Assembly (NCBI RefSeq): GCF_037893015.1
Contig: NC_133661.1
Coordinates: forward strand, 186,136,957-186,200,956
Reading direction: 5' to 3'
From: Macrotis lagotis
Lineage: Eukaryota; Chordata; Mammalia; Peramelemorphia; Peramelidae
DNA: 64,000 nt
A program made the translations under genes and the position numbers. Positions 44,691-57,069 of this stretch are shown piece after piece. The notes under the pieces were generated by a model. That model did not search any database. It had not been told where the DNA came from and worked only from the letters and a program-made list of their open reading frames with translations. Every line of letters begins with the position of its first letter. Positions within the stretch are counted from its first letter, which is position 1.

Positions 44691-45049
44691 CATTATAAAC
44701 TTCTTTGGAAAGATTTTTTTTTCTTTGTGACTCCTATGTTGCAAGCCTGAGGACATGGAACACTTTTGATGGAACTGTTGCATTCAGACATTGTGGTGGA
44801 GATAATCTGACAACTTTGCCTAGATACATTATAATAGTGAACTTAAAAGCTTTGCATTTGTAAAAAACTTTGAATTTGTAATGGCTTTTGGAGGACACCT
44901 CATTCATTTTTGAATCTTCCTCATACTGATTTTGAATGCTGGATTGTTGGAACTCATGCCAGAGGAGGTTTGGTGAGCAGAGTTTTTAACCTCCATTGCA
45001 GAATTGAGAAAAGACATCGTTTGCCTCTGTCTCTCTAGACATGTGTATG

Positions 45050-46830
45050 TATTCCCTCACCTGAAAAAGCCCTTACTTGATCTTTCCATCAATGCTAACT
45101 ATTGTTCTATTTCTCTTCTACCCCTTGTAGCCAAACTCCTTGAAAAAAAATCTACAATAGATGCTTCCACTTTCTCTCCTCCTTATTCTCTTCTAAGCCC
45201 CTTACAATCTAGTTTATTTTATCATTCAACCCTAAATGACTCTCTCCAAAGTTATTAATGATCTCTAGTTACCAAAACTCTAGTTACCAAAACTGAATCT
45301 TCATTCTCATTGACTTCTCTGCAGTCCTAACACTATTGATCATTCTCCTTCTTGATAATTCCTTTTCCATAGATTTTTGGAATGTTTTGGAATGTTTTTT
45401 GGTTTTCCTCCTACCTATCTTATCATTTCTTTTCTATTTCCTTTGCTGAATCTCCCTTTAGATGACACCATCTAATCATAGATGTCCTTTATGGTTCTTC
45501 TGTCTTGGGTCCTCTTTTCTTTTTTTCTCATACTGTTTCACTGGATGATCTCCTCAGTTCCCATGGAATTAACATCTCTGTGCTAATGATTTTCATATCT
45601 ACTTTCTGACTCAGTATCTGTATTGCTCTTGAACCTTGCATCTCCAACTGCTTTACAGACATCTCAAACTGGATGTCAGTAGATATCTTTTTATTTTATT
45701 TATTCATTCATTCATTCATTTATTTATTTTTGCAAGGCAATGGGGTTAAGTGGCTTGCCCAAGGCCACACAGCTAGGTAATTACTAAGTGTCTGAGGCTG
45801 GACATGAACTCAGGTACTACTGACTCCAGGGCCGATGCTCTATCCACTGCTCCTCCTAGCTACCCTAGTCAGTAGACATCTTAAACTCAACATATTCAGA
45901 ACAGAACTCATTATTTCTTCCTTTAAACCTCTTCCCTTTCATCAAAACATTCCCTGTGGACATCAGTTTCTTAGTCCCTCAAGTTTGCAGTTTAGAAATC
46001 AACTTGGATTCCTCTTTATCCTTCATCCTACATATCCAAACTGTTGCCAAGGCTTATCTATTTCACTTTCACATTATCTCTTGAATGCACCTTCTTTTCT
46101 CCTCTGACATTGCCATCACTCTTTTGCAGGCCCTCATCACCTCATGCTGTGATTACTATACGACTTGGTAGGTCTGCCTCTCATCTTTCTCCATTGTCCA
46201 TTCAACCACTAATTTTCCTAAAATACAAATCTGATTGCATTCCCTTCCCCCCCCCCCACCTGCCCCACTCAATATACTCTAGTGGCTTCTTGTTGCTTCC
46301 AGGGGAAAATACAAAATATCATGTTTGGCATTAAAAGTCCTTCATAATCTAACTTTCCAATAGGATACCATTCCTACTTTTCTAATCTTCATGCACCTTA
46401 TGCCTTCACACTATCTATTTCAGTGACAGTGGTGTCCTTGTCTTTTCATGAAAAAAGACAGTCTGTGTCTTGCATCCATTTATTTTCTCTGACTGTTCCT
46501 TATGCAGAAATATGCTTCCACCTTTGCTACAATTCTTGATGTCCTTGACTTCCTTTAAGTTGTAGCTAAAATTCTGCCATCTATGAGAAGTCTTCTTTAC
46601 CACTTCTTAATTTCAATGGTTTCCTTCTTTTAATGATTTCCTCTTTATCCTGTATATAACTGCTTTATATATTTTTATTTGTATGTTGTCTCCCCCATTA
46701 TATTGTAAGCTCCTTGAAGGCTAGAACTGTCTGTTGCATCTTTTAGTGTCCCCTGAACTTACCACAGTACCTAAGACATAATAAGTCTTTATTAAATATT
46801 TAGTGAATGAATTAATATGGTGAAAATGGT
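45050..46830 (+). repeat. L2-like LINE 3' part
   Basis: Decayed but ordered L2-type blocks: 'catctccaactgctttacag', 'tcaaactggatgtcagtag', 'aactcaacatattcagaaca', 'aaatacaaaatatcatgttt', 'tgtatgttgtctccccc' and the end 'ttgtaagctccttgaaggc'. Broken up by a WSINE at 45690. Confidence 0.75.
45690..45867 (-). mobile_element. WSINE-type SINE in the L2-like element
   Basis: Antisense copy ('gcaaggcaatggggttaagt', 'cagctaggtaattactaagt') with a TTTATT/CATT-rich tail. Flanked by GTCAGTAGA(T/C)ATCTT (45675-45689 and 45868-45882). Confidence 0.94.
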
Positions 46831-46899
46831 AAAAATTTGTTGGCTATGTTTATATATGTAAGGGGACAAGAACTTTGCTTTAGTGGTAAGAACAGAAAG

Positions 46900-49200
46900 C
46901 AAAGACTTTTAGCCTCCTGTGGTGATTTTTTATAACAAATAATATATTTTATTTTGTTTTTAAAATGCATTTAGTAGATAAGATCCAAATGTTTACAGGA
47001 TATAGACATAAAAAACAATACTATAAGCAAATTAGAAGATCAAGGACTAGTCTACCTGTCAGATCTATGGAAAGGGGAACAGTTTATGACTAAGGAAGAG
47101 TTGGAGAACATCACCAAAAAGCAATTAGATGATTTCGATTACATTAAATTAAAAAGCTTTTGCACAGATAAAACCAGTGTAACCAAGATCAAAAGAAATG
47201 TAGTAAATTGGGAAACAATCTTTACAACTAATGATACTGACAAAGGACTCATTTCTAAAATATACAGAGAACTGAGTCATGTTTTTAAAACAAAGAGCCA
47301 TTCCCCAATTGACAAATGGTCAAAGGATATGCGAAGGCAATTTACAGATGAGGAGATCAAAGTAATCCATAGCCATATGAAAAAATGCTCTAAATCATTA
47401 ATTATTAGAGGAAATGCAAATTAAAGCTTCTCTGAGGTACCACCTCACACCTCTCAGATTGGCCAGTATGACCAGGAAGGATAATGATCATTGTTGGAAG
47501 GGTTGTGGGAAATCTGGGACACTATTACACTGTTGGTGGAGCTGTGAACTCATCCAACCCTTCTGGAGAGCTATTTGGAACTATGCCCAAAGGGCAACAA
47601 AAATGTGCATACCTTTTGACCCAGCAATACCACTACTGGGTCTATACCCTGAAGAGATGAGGAAAAAGGGTAAAATCATTACTTGTACAAAAATATTTAT
47701 AGCAGTCCTGTTTGTGGTGGCAAAGAATTGGAAATCCAGTAAATGTCCTTCAATTGGGGAATGGCTTAGCAAACTGTGGTATATGCATGTCATGGAACAC
47801 TATTGTTCTATTAGAAACAGGAGGGACGGGATTTCAGGGAAACCTGGAGGGATTTGCATGAACTGATGCTGAGTGAGATGAGCAGAACTAGAAAAACACT
47901 GTACACCCTAACAGCAAAATGGGAGTGATGTTCAGCCTTGAAGGACTTGCTCATTACATTAGTGCAACAATCAGGAACAATTTTGGGCTGTCTGCAAAGG
48001 AGAGTACCATCTGTATCCAGATTAGGAGCTGTGGAGTTTGAACAAAGTGCAAGGACTATTCCCTTTAATTTAGGGGAAAAAAACAGATAGCTTATTGTCT
48101 GATCTTGTTACCTCTTAGACTTCTCTTCTCTTTAAGGATATGATTTCTCTCTCATCACACCCAATTTGGATCAAGGTACAACATGGAAATAAAGTAAAGA
48201 CTGACAAGAGTGCTTTCTGTGGGGGGGGAGGGGGGAGGTAAGCAAGATTGGGGGAAAATTGTAAAACTCAAATAATATCTTTAATAAAAATAAATTAAAA
48301 AATAAATAAAATGCATTTAGTATTTTGTTTTACTTCAGTTATATATAAAAATCCCTAACTCTCAATTTCTAAACTTGGAGTTGCAAAGTCAGTCCCTTCC
48401 TTCCTATCCATTTTCTATCCCCAGAGAAAGCAAGTAATTCAATAAAGGTATTGCATGTGTAGTCGTGTAAAATATTACCATAATGGTCATTTTGTGAAAG
48501 AAAACTTGGGACACCTACTCCATCAGTTTTTTCTCTAGTAATGGACAGGATCGCTCATCCTAAGACCTTTAGCATTGTCTGGGACCATTATATTATTAAG
48601 AATAGCTAAATCATTCATAGTTGATCATCTTACAATATTCTGTGACTTTGTACATAGTTTATCTCAGCTCAGGTAACTCTTTTCAAGTATTTTGGAGAGC
48701 ATCATCATCATCATTTCTGAGAAAATTATGGTATTCCTCCTGATCGCAAGCCACAATTTGTTCAACCATTCTAAATTGATGGTATCCCCTCGATTTTAAA
48801 TTATTTGTCATTAGAAAAGAAATGTCACACATATTTTCGTGTATCTAGGCACCAAAAATTTATTTTGGGATACAGACCTAGTGGTGGCATTGCTAGGTCA
48901 AAAGACATCCATGATTTTATTGCCCTTGGGAATAATTCTCAATTGTTCTATGGAATGGTAAATCAGTTTACAATTCCACCAACAGTATATTAATGTTTCA
49001 TTTTTTCCTGCAACTTCAAAACTTGCCATTTTCCTTTGCTGTAGTATTAATCAATTTAATTCCTCAGGATTTTATTTAATTCTCATCTTTCCGATCAATA
49101 GTGAGTTAAAATATTTTTTATGCCTCCAGATAGTTTTGATTACTTCATCTGAAAACTGTTCCTATCTTTTGATCTTTTATTATTTGGAGGTTGGATCTTT
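46900..49200 (-). repeat. Old L1, antisense, split by a younger L1
   Basis: The right part (48323-49200) carries antisense L1 3' blocks ('gaatagctaaatcattcata', 'gggatacagacctagtggtg', 'caattccaccaacagtatat'). The left end continues across the insertion at 46977. Confidence 0.72.
46977..48306 (+). mobile_element. L1, 5'-truncated, with 16-bp target duplication
   Basis: Carries the ORF2 C-terminal region: DKGLISKIYRELSHVFKTKS, HSPIDKWSKDMRRQFTDEEI, the cysteine-rich WKGCGKSGTLLHCWWSCELI and FDPAIPLLGLYPEE. The frame shifts once near 47410. It ends in a 3'UTR with a G-rich tract near 48222 and an A-rich tail. Flanked by TAAAATGCATTTAGTA (46961-46976 and 48307-48322). Too truncated for retrotransposition. 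Confidence 0.95.
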
Positions 49201-49203
49201 TTT

Positions 49204-51757
49204 GCATTTTTATTTTATTTTATTTTTTCTGTTTATGATTTTTTTATATTATTACAATAATTTTGTTATAAGAGTAAACGTAACCCCCCTTCCCCTCCAA
49301 GAAGATGAGAAACCTCAATAATAGTGAGAGGGGAAAAAATGCACTTCAGATTATGTTCAGATTCCAATGGTTCTATCTCTGGGGTGAGTTGCTTTCTTTA
49401 TCATAAGTCCACCAGAGAAGTTGCTTCAATATTTTTCCCACAGTTGCTATTACTAGTTGTATTTCCCTCCACTCTATTCCTCCCCACTCTCATTTATTGT
49501 ATTCTCTCTCTCCTTTCATCCTGACCCTATCCAAAAGTGTGTTGTATTCCACAATCTTCCCTCTCTTCTATCACCTATTCCCCCTTTCCCTCCCCTCCCA
49601 TTCCCCTTTATCTCATCTCTTTCTTCTCATTTTTTTTTCTAGGGTAAGATAGATTTCCTCACCCTATTAAGTGTGTAGGCTATTTCCTCTCCCAGTCATT
49701 TCTGATGAGAATGAAGGCTCATTCATTCCCCCCCCTTGCCTTCCCCCATTCCACTCCATTGAAAAAGCTTTTTCTTGACTCTTATGTGAAATGTCTTAGC
49801 TTCTTCTTTATCTCCTTTCCCTTCCTCCCAGTACTTTCCTTTATCACTCACTGACTCCATCTTTTTACTGTATTATACCCTTATATTCTGCTCCTTCCTG
49901 TGCCCTATATATGCTCCTTCTAACAGCTCTTATAAATGAGAAAATTCATGAGATATCAATATCTTCTTCCCATGCATGAATACAAACAGTTCAATATCAT
50001 TAAGGTCCTCATAGTTAGTCCTTCTCATCTACCCCCTTTATGGTTCACTGTACTTGGAGATCAAACTTTCTGTTTACCTCTGGTTGTTTCAGTAGGAAAG
50101 TTTGAAAGTCTCCTGTTTCATTGAAAGTCCATCTTTTCCCCTGAAAGAGGATGTTCAGTTTTGCTGGGTAGTTGATTCTTGGTTGTAAACCAAGATCTTT
50201 TGCCTTCTGGAATATCATATTCCGATCCCTATGAACCCTTAATGTAGATGCTGCCAGATCCTGTGTAATTCTTACTATGGAGCCTTGGTAGTTGAATTGT
50301 TTGTTTCTGGCAGCTTTTAGAATTTTCTCTTTGATTTGGGAGTTTTGGAATTTGACTGTAATATTCCTGGAAGTTTTTTCTTTTGGGATCTCTTTCAGGA
50401 GATGACTGGTGAATTCCCTCAATTTCTATTTTACCCTCAGCTTTACCCTCAGATCCCAGGGCAATTTTGCTGTATTATTTCTTGAGAAATGAAATCTAGG
50501 CTCTTTTCCTGATTGTGACTTTCACGTAGCCCAATAATTTTCAAATTATTTCTTCTGGATCTGTTTTTGAAGTCAGTTTTTTTTCCAATGAGATATTTCA
50601 CATTTTCTTCTAATTTTTGGCTTTTTTGGAAGAGTTTTATTTCTTCCTGATTTCTTGCAAAGTTGTCAGCTTCCTTTAGTTCCATTCTACATTTGAAGAA
50701 ATTATTTTCTTCAGAAAGCTTCATCTCCTTTTCCAGCTGGCCAATACTGATTTTTAAGGCATTCTTCTCCTCATTTGCCTTTTGTTTTGCTTTTTTTATT
50801 AAGCCTAAACTGGTTTTTAACATACTATTTTATTCATTTTTTTCTGGATATCTTTCACCAAGCTGTTGATTTGGTTTCCAGGATTTTTCTGCATTGCTCT
50901 CATTTCTCCTCCCAATTTTTCCTCTACCTCCCTTAATTGCTTTTCAAAGTCTTTTTTGAGCTCATGCACAGTCTGAGCCCATTTTCTATTTCTCTTGGAG
51001 GTTTTGGATATGGAAGCTTTGATTTTGTCATCATCTGAGTATGTATTTTGATCTTCCATGGGACTAAAGTAATTCTCTGTGGTCAGTTTCTTCTTTACTC
51101 ATTTCCTTTGCCCAAGACTAATTTACAGCACTTCCAAGGCTTTGGGTTTTGTTTTGGGGGGACACCCCACTGGGACCTTTATTCCTCCCAGGTCTTATGC
51201 TCTCTTGCCTGTGCTTCGATATGAAGATGACTACAGCACTTCCCTCTGCTCTGGAGCTGTAAGGAGGAGCCCAGCTGGACTATCTTAGTATCAAAGCCCA
51301 AACTGCAACCTGGATCTGAGTGTGGGCAAACAGCGGAGTACTGTCCCCAGGGAGAGCAGAGATATTTTTGCCTTCTCCCCTGGCCCCCTTACTCTCTCTG
51401 GGCTGTGCTCTGGAGGTGCAGGCTGTTTTCTCCTGATTCTTGCTGCAGGTTCTGTGGTTGGTGCTCTTCACTCTATACTCATTCTGGTCTAGCCAAATTC
51501 TCTCTCTGCCCCTTCAAGCTGTTCTCATGTTGTGCTGCAACCAGGGTTTTTTCCAACTCCCAGTCCTGGTGAAACACACTTTTCCCATGGAACATCTAAG
51601 TTATCTTGGACTGGGAAGATGTATCACTCAGTCTTTCTGTGGGTTCTGCCTCTCTAAATTTTAGCTAGAGTCATAATTTGATGGCTTTTAGAGTTCCCTG
51701 GTGAAGGAGTTCCCTGGAAATGTTGCCTCCATGCCACCATCTTGGCTCTGCCCCCTG
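49204..51757 (-). mobile_element. HAL1-like (ORF1-only) LINE, near full length
   Basis: On the minus strand it begins at about 51757 with an L1-type 5' start (complement of CCACCATCTTGGCTCTG), then a 5'UTR of about 700 bp. ORF1 begins near 51059 (MEDQNTYSDDDKIKASISKT), with a coiled coil, an RRM-like part (SRRNNLKIIGLRES) and a C-terminal domain (KFQNSQIKEKILKAARNKQF). ORF1 is split by a frameshift or short loss near 50430-50450 and by a stop near 50820. After ORF1 there is about 850 bp of purine-rich 3'UTR and an A-rich tail at 49204-49240, with no ORF2. An ORF1-only LINE with its own tail fits the HAL1 (half-L1) class known in mammals, including opossum. Confidence 0.75.
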
Positions 51758-52521
51758 AGACTGGGCCTTATTTAGGCTTATTGAGGTATATTAAAGCTTC
51801 AAGATTTACTTACATATTTCTGGAACAAGCTGATGGATAGTATAATGATGGACATTTAAAAGAAATCAGATACTTTTAGAGTTATAATTTAAAATTCCTG
51901 TATTATGGGCAACTTCTTTTGTGGGAATATAGTGTAGCACAATTCACTCTGGAGAAAGTTTTGTTGGGAGAAGACCAGCCCTTCTTGGTAGTCTTAATTT
52001 TTTGTGTATTATGAAACCCTTTGTCAGTCTGGCAAAGTGGTGGATCTTTCCTTAGAAAAAAAATTTTAAATAAAATAAGGAAATACTTTCAGCTGAAGAT
52101 GACTTTAAATGAAGTGTAATTTTTTTTCCTTCCAAGTTCAGATTCTGTAAAGACTATCTGTACACCACAGTTTATGAATTCTTACTCCAGAGTATCCTGT
52201 AGCATCCCAAGAATGTTAATTTCTTCTATGTACCTTCTTCTTTTCCACATGTGCTGGGAAAGGGAAGAGTTGAGAATGATTTGAGTCAGAGAGTTCTTGG
52301 GAAAGTTAGTCTGAGGAAGAGAGCTACCAAGTATGACACCTCTGGATTGGATGTGTGAGAAAGTCTTTTGCTTGGTGTAGGCTGGTGGAGGATTCTCATG
52401 AGGAATATATATGATGTGGCTTTAGGATAAAAACAGTGGTGGAATTCACATAAATTAAGCAATTGGTTCTCCCTAATGACCATTTTAAGTATACAAAAAG
52501 ATATACCAAGATGTAGTTTAG
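51758..52521. other. No recognised feature
   Basis: Short AT-rich spacer between LINE insertions with no coding or repeat signature that I recognise. Confidence 0.4.
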
Positions 52522-52535
52522 TATTTCATGCATTT

Positions 52536-52930
52536 TAAACCAGAAAAACATTGTATACCCTAACAGCAACAGGTGGGTTATGATCAACCTTGATCAGTGC
52601 AACAACCAGGGCCAATTTTAGACTATCTGCAATGGAGAATACTATCTGTATCCAGAGAAAGAATTGTGGAGTTTGAACAGAGACCAAAGACTTTTATCTT
52701 CAATTTAGGAAAAAAAACCCATTATCTTATTATGTTATTTTGCTATCTCTTATACTTTATTTTTCTTCCTTAAGGATATAATTTCTCTCTCATCACATTC
52801 AATTGAGATCAATGTATACCATGGAAACAATGTAAAGACTAACAGAATGCCTTCAGGTGGGGGGGGGGAAGAGGGAAGCAAGAATGAGTGGAAAATTGTA
52901 AAACTCAAAATAAATAAAATCTTCCTAAAA
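52536..52930 (+). mobile_element. L1 3' end, strongly 5'-truncated
   Basis: Matches the 3' end of 46977-48306: 'ttgtataccctaacagcaac', 'ctatctgtatccagagaaag', 'tttctctctcatcacattca', a G-rich run and 'aaaattgtaaaactcaaa'. Target duplication TATTTCATGCATTT lies to the left at 52522. The right copy is interrupted by a SINE. Confidence 0.9.
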
Positions 52931-52941
52931 AATATTTCATG

Positions 52942-53087
52942 AGGGGCGGCTAGGTGGCGCAGTGGATAGAGCACAAGCTTTGGAGTCAGGAGTACCTGGG
53001 TTCAAATCCTACCTCAGACACTTAATAATTACCTAGCCGTGTGGCCTTGAGCAAGCCGCTTAACCCTGTTGCTTTGAAAAGTCTTAA
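52942..53087 (+). mobile_element. WSINE-type SINE inserted in the L1 target duplication
   Basis: Full-length copy: head GGGGCGGCTAGGTGGCGCAG, body 'cagacacttaataattacct', tail GTCTTAAAAAAA. Flanked by AAAATATTTCATG on both sides; the right copy continues as GCATTT, completing the L1 target duplication. Confidence 0.95.
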
Positions 53088-53101
53088 AAAAATATTTCAT
53101 G

Positions 53102-53887
53102 CATTTCTTACTCAAAAAGAACAATAAAAGAGGTACGCAAAACTAGATTATGCTATATTACTCACAATAAGCAAACATATCCTTATAGAGCAAAAGTAAC
53201 CAATGTTGGAATATCTGCAGAACCAAAACTCATTCTACCTATTCTAATTCTTTTTTCCTTCTACTTCTATGGATTCCAAAATGGGCGATAAGATAACCCT
53301 TGAAATCTATATTTCTATTAGTTCATTGTGTCCCAGCTTCCTATTGGTTTCACCAAGCAAGGAACACCAGTAATACAAAGCAGGAAAAAATGAGTTTGTC
53401 ATTCCCTGGTTTTTGGCATTTTTTTCCTCTTTATGTTATATGTTTGCTTACTGAAGTAATAAGAACAAGAGAATTAAAATGTAGTATTTCATAAGTTATA
53501 GTAAGTTTTAAGAAATGAATAAATATTATAAGCACAGTTCTGTCAATTTTTTTTCACCTGTGGACAGAATGAGCATTACTATGGGTGCAAGGAATGTAAA
53601 TTTGTGATCTCTACATTAGGTGACTTCCCACCTTAGAGAGAACCCTAATTACAAGTGCCACTTTAACAAACCAGTTCAACCAAAAAAATATAAAATTAGG
53701 TATCAGTTCTGCTGAACCAGTGTGAACCAGATGAATCACACCACTGGATAAAAATAACCAGTCACTTTACCCTAGTTATAGCTCTGTTCATTGTAGCTTA
53801 TGTGACTCAAGATGGAAGGGGATGCATGGTTAGGAAGAGGAAGAAGTGGGAGGATGATGGAGTGCTTCTAGATATATAAATGAAGGG
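53102..53887. other. No recognised feature
   Basis: Unique-looking AT-rich sequence with no gene seen. Confidence 0.4.
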
Positions 53888-53903
53888 CACAGAGAAATAT
53901 CTT

Positions 53904-54054
53904 TTTTTTTTTAGTTTTTGCAAGGCAAATTGGGTTAAGCGGTTTGCCCAAGGCCACATGGCTAGGTAATTATTAAGTGTCTGAGGCTGGATTTGAACTC
54001 AGGTACTCCTGACTCCAGGGCCAGTGCTCATTCACTGCTCCACCTAGCCACCCC
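53904..54054 (-). mobile_element. WSINE-type SINE, antisense
   Basis: 'gcaaggcaaattgggttaag' through the complement of the head 'cacctagccaccccc'. Flanked by CACAGAGAAATATCTT (53888-53903 and 54055-54070). Confidence 0.95.
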
Positions 54055-54419
54055 CACAGAGAAATATCTTAATTCTTTTTCTGTACTTTTGGGGATGACT
54101 ATGTACATAATTAATAAAATCGAGTGTTGGTTAAGAATCCCCCATTCCAAACATGTTACCTAAATAAAATTGATTCCTTTGAGGAAGAAACCCCCACTAG
54201 TAGGTTTCAGATCCAGCAAATGGCAGCAATTTCTTGGTGGAATAGTACTCCAAGAGAGATTGACAATGATATGATATATCATATGATAACAGCAACCACC
54301 TGAGAAAGCTCAAAAGACTAGTAGAGGAACAGGGATATAAACCAGTTACTTGAAGATGCAACCCTAGCAGCATAAGTTTGCAGATAGTCAGTGAGTCAGT
54401 AGTCACATATTACAAATTT

Positions 54420-56600
54420 ACCTTGTTCCTGTTGCAGTATAAATTATGGAGACACAAAGAGAAGAAAAATCATGGTGTTTACCATCACATTTTAATGAGA
54501 AAGATGATAACAAAATAATTATGTCTATATAAGGTATACACAGTGCAAATAGAAGGTAATCTCAGAGAGAGGTCTGAGAGGAGTGATGGTGGCAATGTTC
54601 AGAGGAAGTTGGTAAAAGGATTTGAACTAAATTTTGAGAAAAATCAGGGAAGCTAAGAAGGAGAGGTGAGACAGAAAGGCATTTTAGGAATGGGGGGATA
54701 GCCAGGGAAAATTAGGGAGGTTGGAAATGAAATGTTATCTGTGATAATCAGGTTACTACATCAGAGTCATAGAGAGTGTAGGAGAGAATAAAATGTAAGA
54801 AGCCTAGACAGGCAGGAAGGGGTAAGATTGTGAAAGGCCTTTAATGCTAAATAAAAGAATTTATATTTCTGAAGGTAAGAGGGAGTCACTGAAGGTTTAT
54901 TGAGTTTGGAGTGTGTGGTGGTCATATGATTAGACCTGCACTTTAGGAAAATCATTTTGGTATCTGGAGAAAGGATGGATTGGAGGGAGGAAGAGATTTG
55001 AGACCAAAAGACCAATGAGAAGGCTGTTGGAATAGATTAGGTAAGTGGTGTATCTGTGAGCAAAGAGATTTTACAAGAGATATGAAGGAATGTGAAGTAA
55101 GTAGGAGTGAAGAATTGAGGATGAAAGCAATGTTGAGAGCTTAGATGACTTGAATGATGGAGGTTCTTTCAGCAGAAAATTGGGAATAAGAAAGGGCTTA
55201 GAGGAAAAGATAATTATCATTATGGACATATTGAGTTTGAGATGCCTATTATACATTCAATTAGATATATACAAAAGTCAACTTCTGATATGTGAATAGT
55301 TTAGGAGAGACTTTAGGACTGGCTATATGGATCTTGAAATAAATGTCATAAAATTGATAATTGTCCACATGGTGCCAGATGATATGTTTTTATTTTTTTA
55401 AAGGCTAAATGACTTGATCACACAACTAATAAATATCTGAGGCCAGATTTGAACTCAGTGACATGACTCTTCTTGACTTTAGAACTGATAATTTATCCAA
55501 TATGTCACCTAGTTGTCCAGAAAACTGATTAAAGAGGTATAAAAGGATTGATTTGTTAAAATTAGGGCTAATGTAATTGTAGAGAACCTGTTAGTTAGAA
55601 TGGTTTTGTTTAACAGTGAAAGGATAGGAGTAAAGCAGAGGAAGTGGATAGTGGTAATAATCCAAGGTGTGTGTTTGCCATGATGTGACTGGTAATATAA
55701 CAAAAGGCTAGGAATTTGAATATAGTGAATAGAGTAAGAGACAAGTAAAGGAAAACACTGTGTAGTCAATCTTCTTTTGGTACTTAGTCAAAATTGGGGA
55801 AAGAGACATAGGATGATAACTAGAAGTGATGTTTGGATACATTTCTAATGGTTTTAACAGGAAATCTGTAATATATATATATATATTTTAGTATGTATAT
55901 AAGTAGGAAAGAGGGAACTGTATTGATTGAAGCATTGAACTGATTCAACAATAGGTTAAGATAAGAAAGAAAAGAAAAAGTATTTGAGGGAATGGAGATT
56001 TAAGAGAGAAATAGGTTAATGAAATTGGAGATTATGAAGAAATTAAAGAAAGTGATTAGAACTCAGGAGCTGGGATGAGGAGAAATCTGGAGGCTAGGGA
56101 TTCAACTCTGAGGAAGGAAAGAAGAAATCTTTGTGGTTGATTAATGACGGCCACCAAGTTCTTGGTTGCATGATAAATTTGGATAGGATGAATCCTATAG
56201 CATGAAAGATTGCTGAGAGATGATGGTAAGGAGAGATTCTGGAAAAGTGGAAATGGGGAACAAGATGAGTATGGGGATGATGAATGGAAGTGCAGTCTGT
56301 ATTAGAAAGGGTACTTAAGGATGCAGGGTCTTCAAGAGAAATTATATCTCAGCCAGTGCCAGGTGTAGAGAATAGGAAAGGATTTAAGAATGAGAGGAAT
56401 TTAATTATGGAAAGGCATTCCAGAGAACTCATTGGAAGTATTAGAGAAAGCTACAGCAGACATTGGGAGAATAAGACTGAAGTAATGGCAGTACTTGAAG
56501 AGGAGGAATGGAATTTGTATTATATATCTGCTAGGAGTTCATGCTATTAGGGTTGGAAAGAAAATATGAATGTGTAGGAGGATGTTAGCTGTTAAAGAAT
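54420..56600 (-). repeat. L2-like LINE remnant, antisense
   Basis: Antisense of the family seen at 45-46.8 kb: 'agacctgcactttaggaaaa', 'gaccaatgagaaggctgttg' and 'atattgagtttgagatgcc' in order. An old antisense SINE sits at 55380-55520. Downstream of 55330 the assignment weakens. The 88-codon open frame at 56284-56550 is not a recognised protein. Confidence 0.5.
55380..55520 (-). repeat. Old tRNA-headed SINE, antisense
   Basis: 'ctaaatgacttgatcacaca', 'ggccagatttgaactcagtg' and 'tgtcacctagttgtc', a divergent version of the WSINE/MIR layout. Confidence 0.7.
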
Positions 56601-56612
56601 GATTCCAGATTC

Positions 56613-57069
56613 TGACAAAGGACTCATTTCTAAAATATACAGAGAACTGAGTCATATTTTTAAAACAAAAAGCCATTCCCCAATTGACAAATGGTCAAAG
56701 GATATGCAAAGGCAGTTTACAGATGAGGAGATCAAAGTAAACCATAGCCATATGAAAAAATGCTCTAAATCATTAATTATTAGAGAAATGCAAACTAAAG
56801 CTTCTTTGAGGTACCACCTCACACCTCTCAGATTGGCCAATATGACAAGGAAGGATAATGATCATTGTTGGAAGGGTTGTGGGAAATCTGGGACACTATT
56901 ACACTGTTGGTGGAGCTGTGAACTCATCCGACCCTTCTGGAGAGCTATTTGGAACTATGCCCAAAGGGCAACAAAAATGTGCATACCCTTTGACCCAGCA
57001 ATACCACTACTGGGTCTATATCTTGAAGAGATGATGAAAAAAGGGTAAAAACATCACTTATACAAAAAT
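56613..57069 (+). repeat. Internal L1 ORF2 fragment
   Basis: Very similar to 47237-47693 of the L1 at 47 kb. It encodes DKGLISKIYRELSHIFKTKS through FDPAIPLLGLYLEE with an almost open frame. It lacks both the 5' part and the 3'UTR/poly(A), and no target duplication was seen. Confidence 0.93.

Noticed and set aside
19576-54054. Regularly recurring roughly 100-bp repeats as a CRISPR-like or tandem array
   Set aside because: They are dispersed SINE copies in both orientations, each with its own target duplication.
56284-56550. 88-codon open frame as a small gene
   Set aside because: It lies within decayed LINE-like DNA and has no recognised domain or promoter.
47086-57048. Open frames at 47.1-47.9 and 56.6-57.0 kb as host genes
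   Set aside because: They are the C-terminal part of L1 ORF2 in truncated or fragmentary copies.
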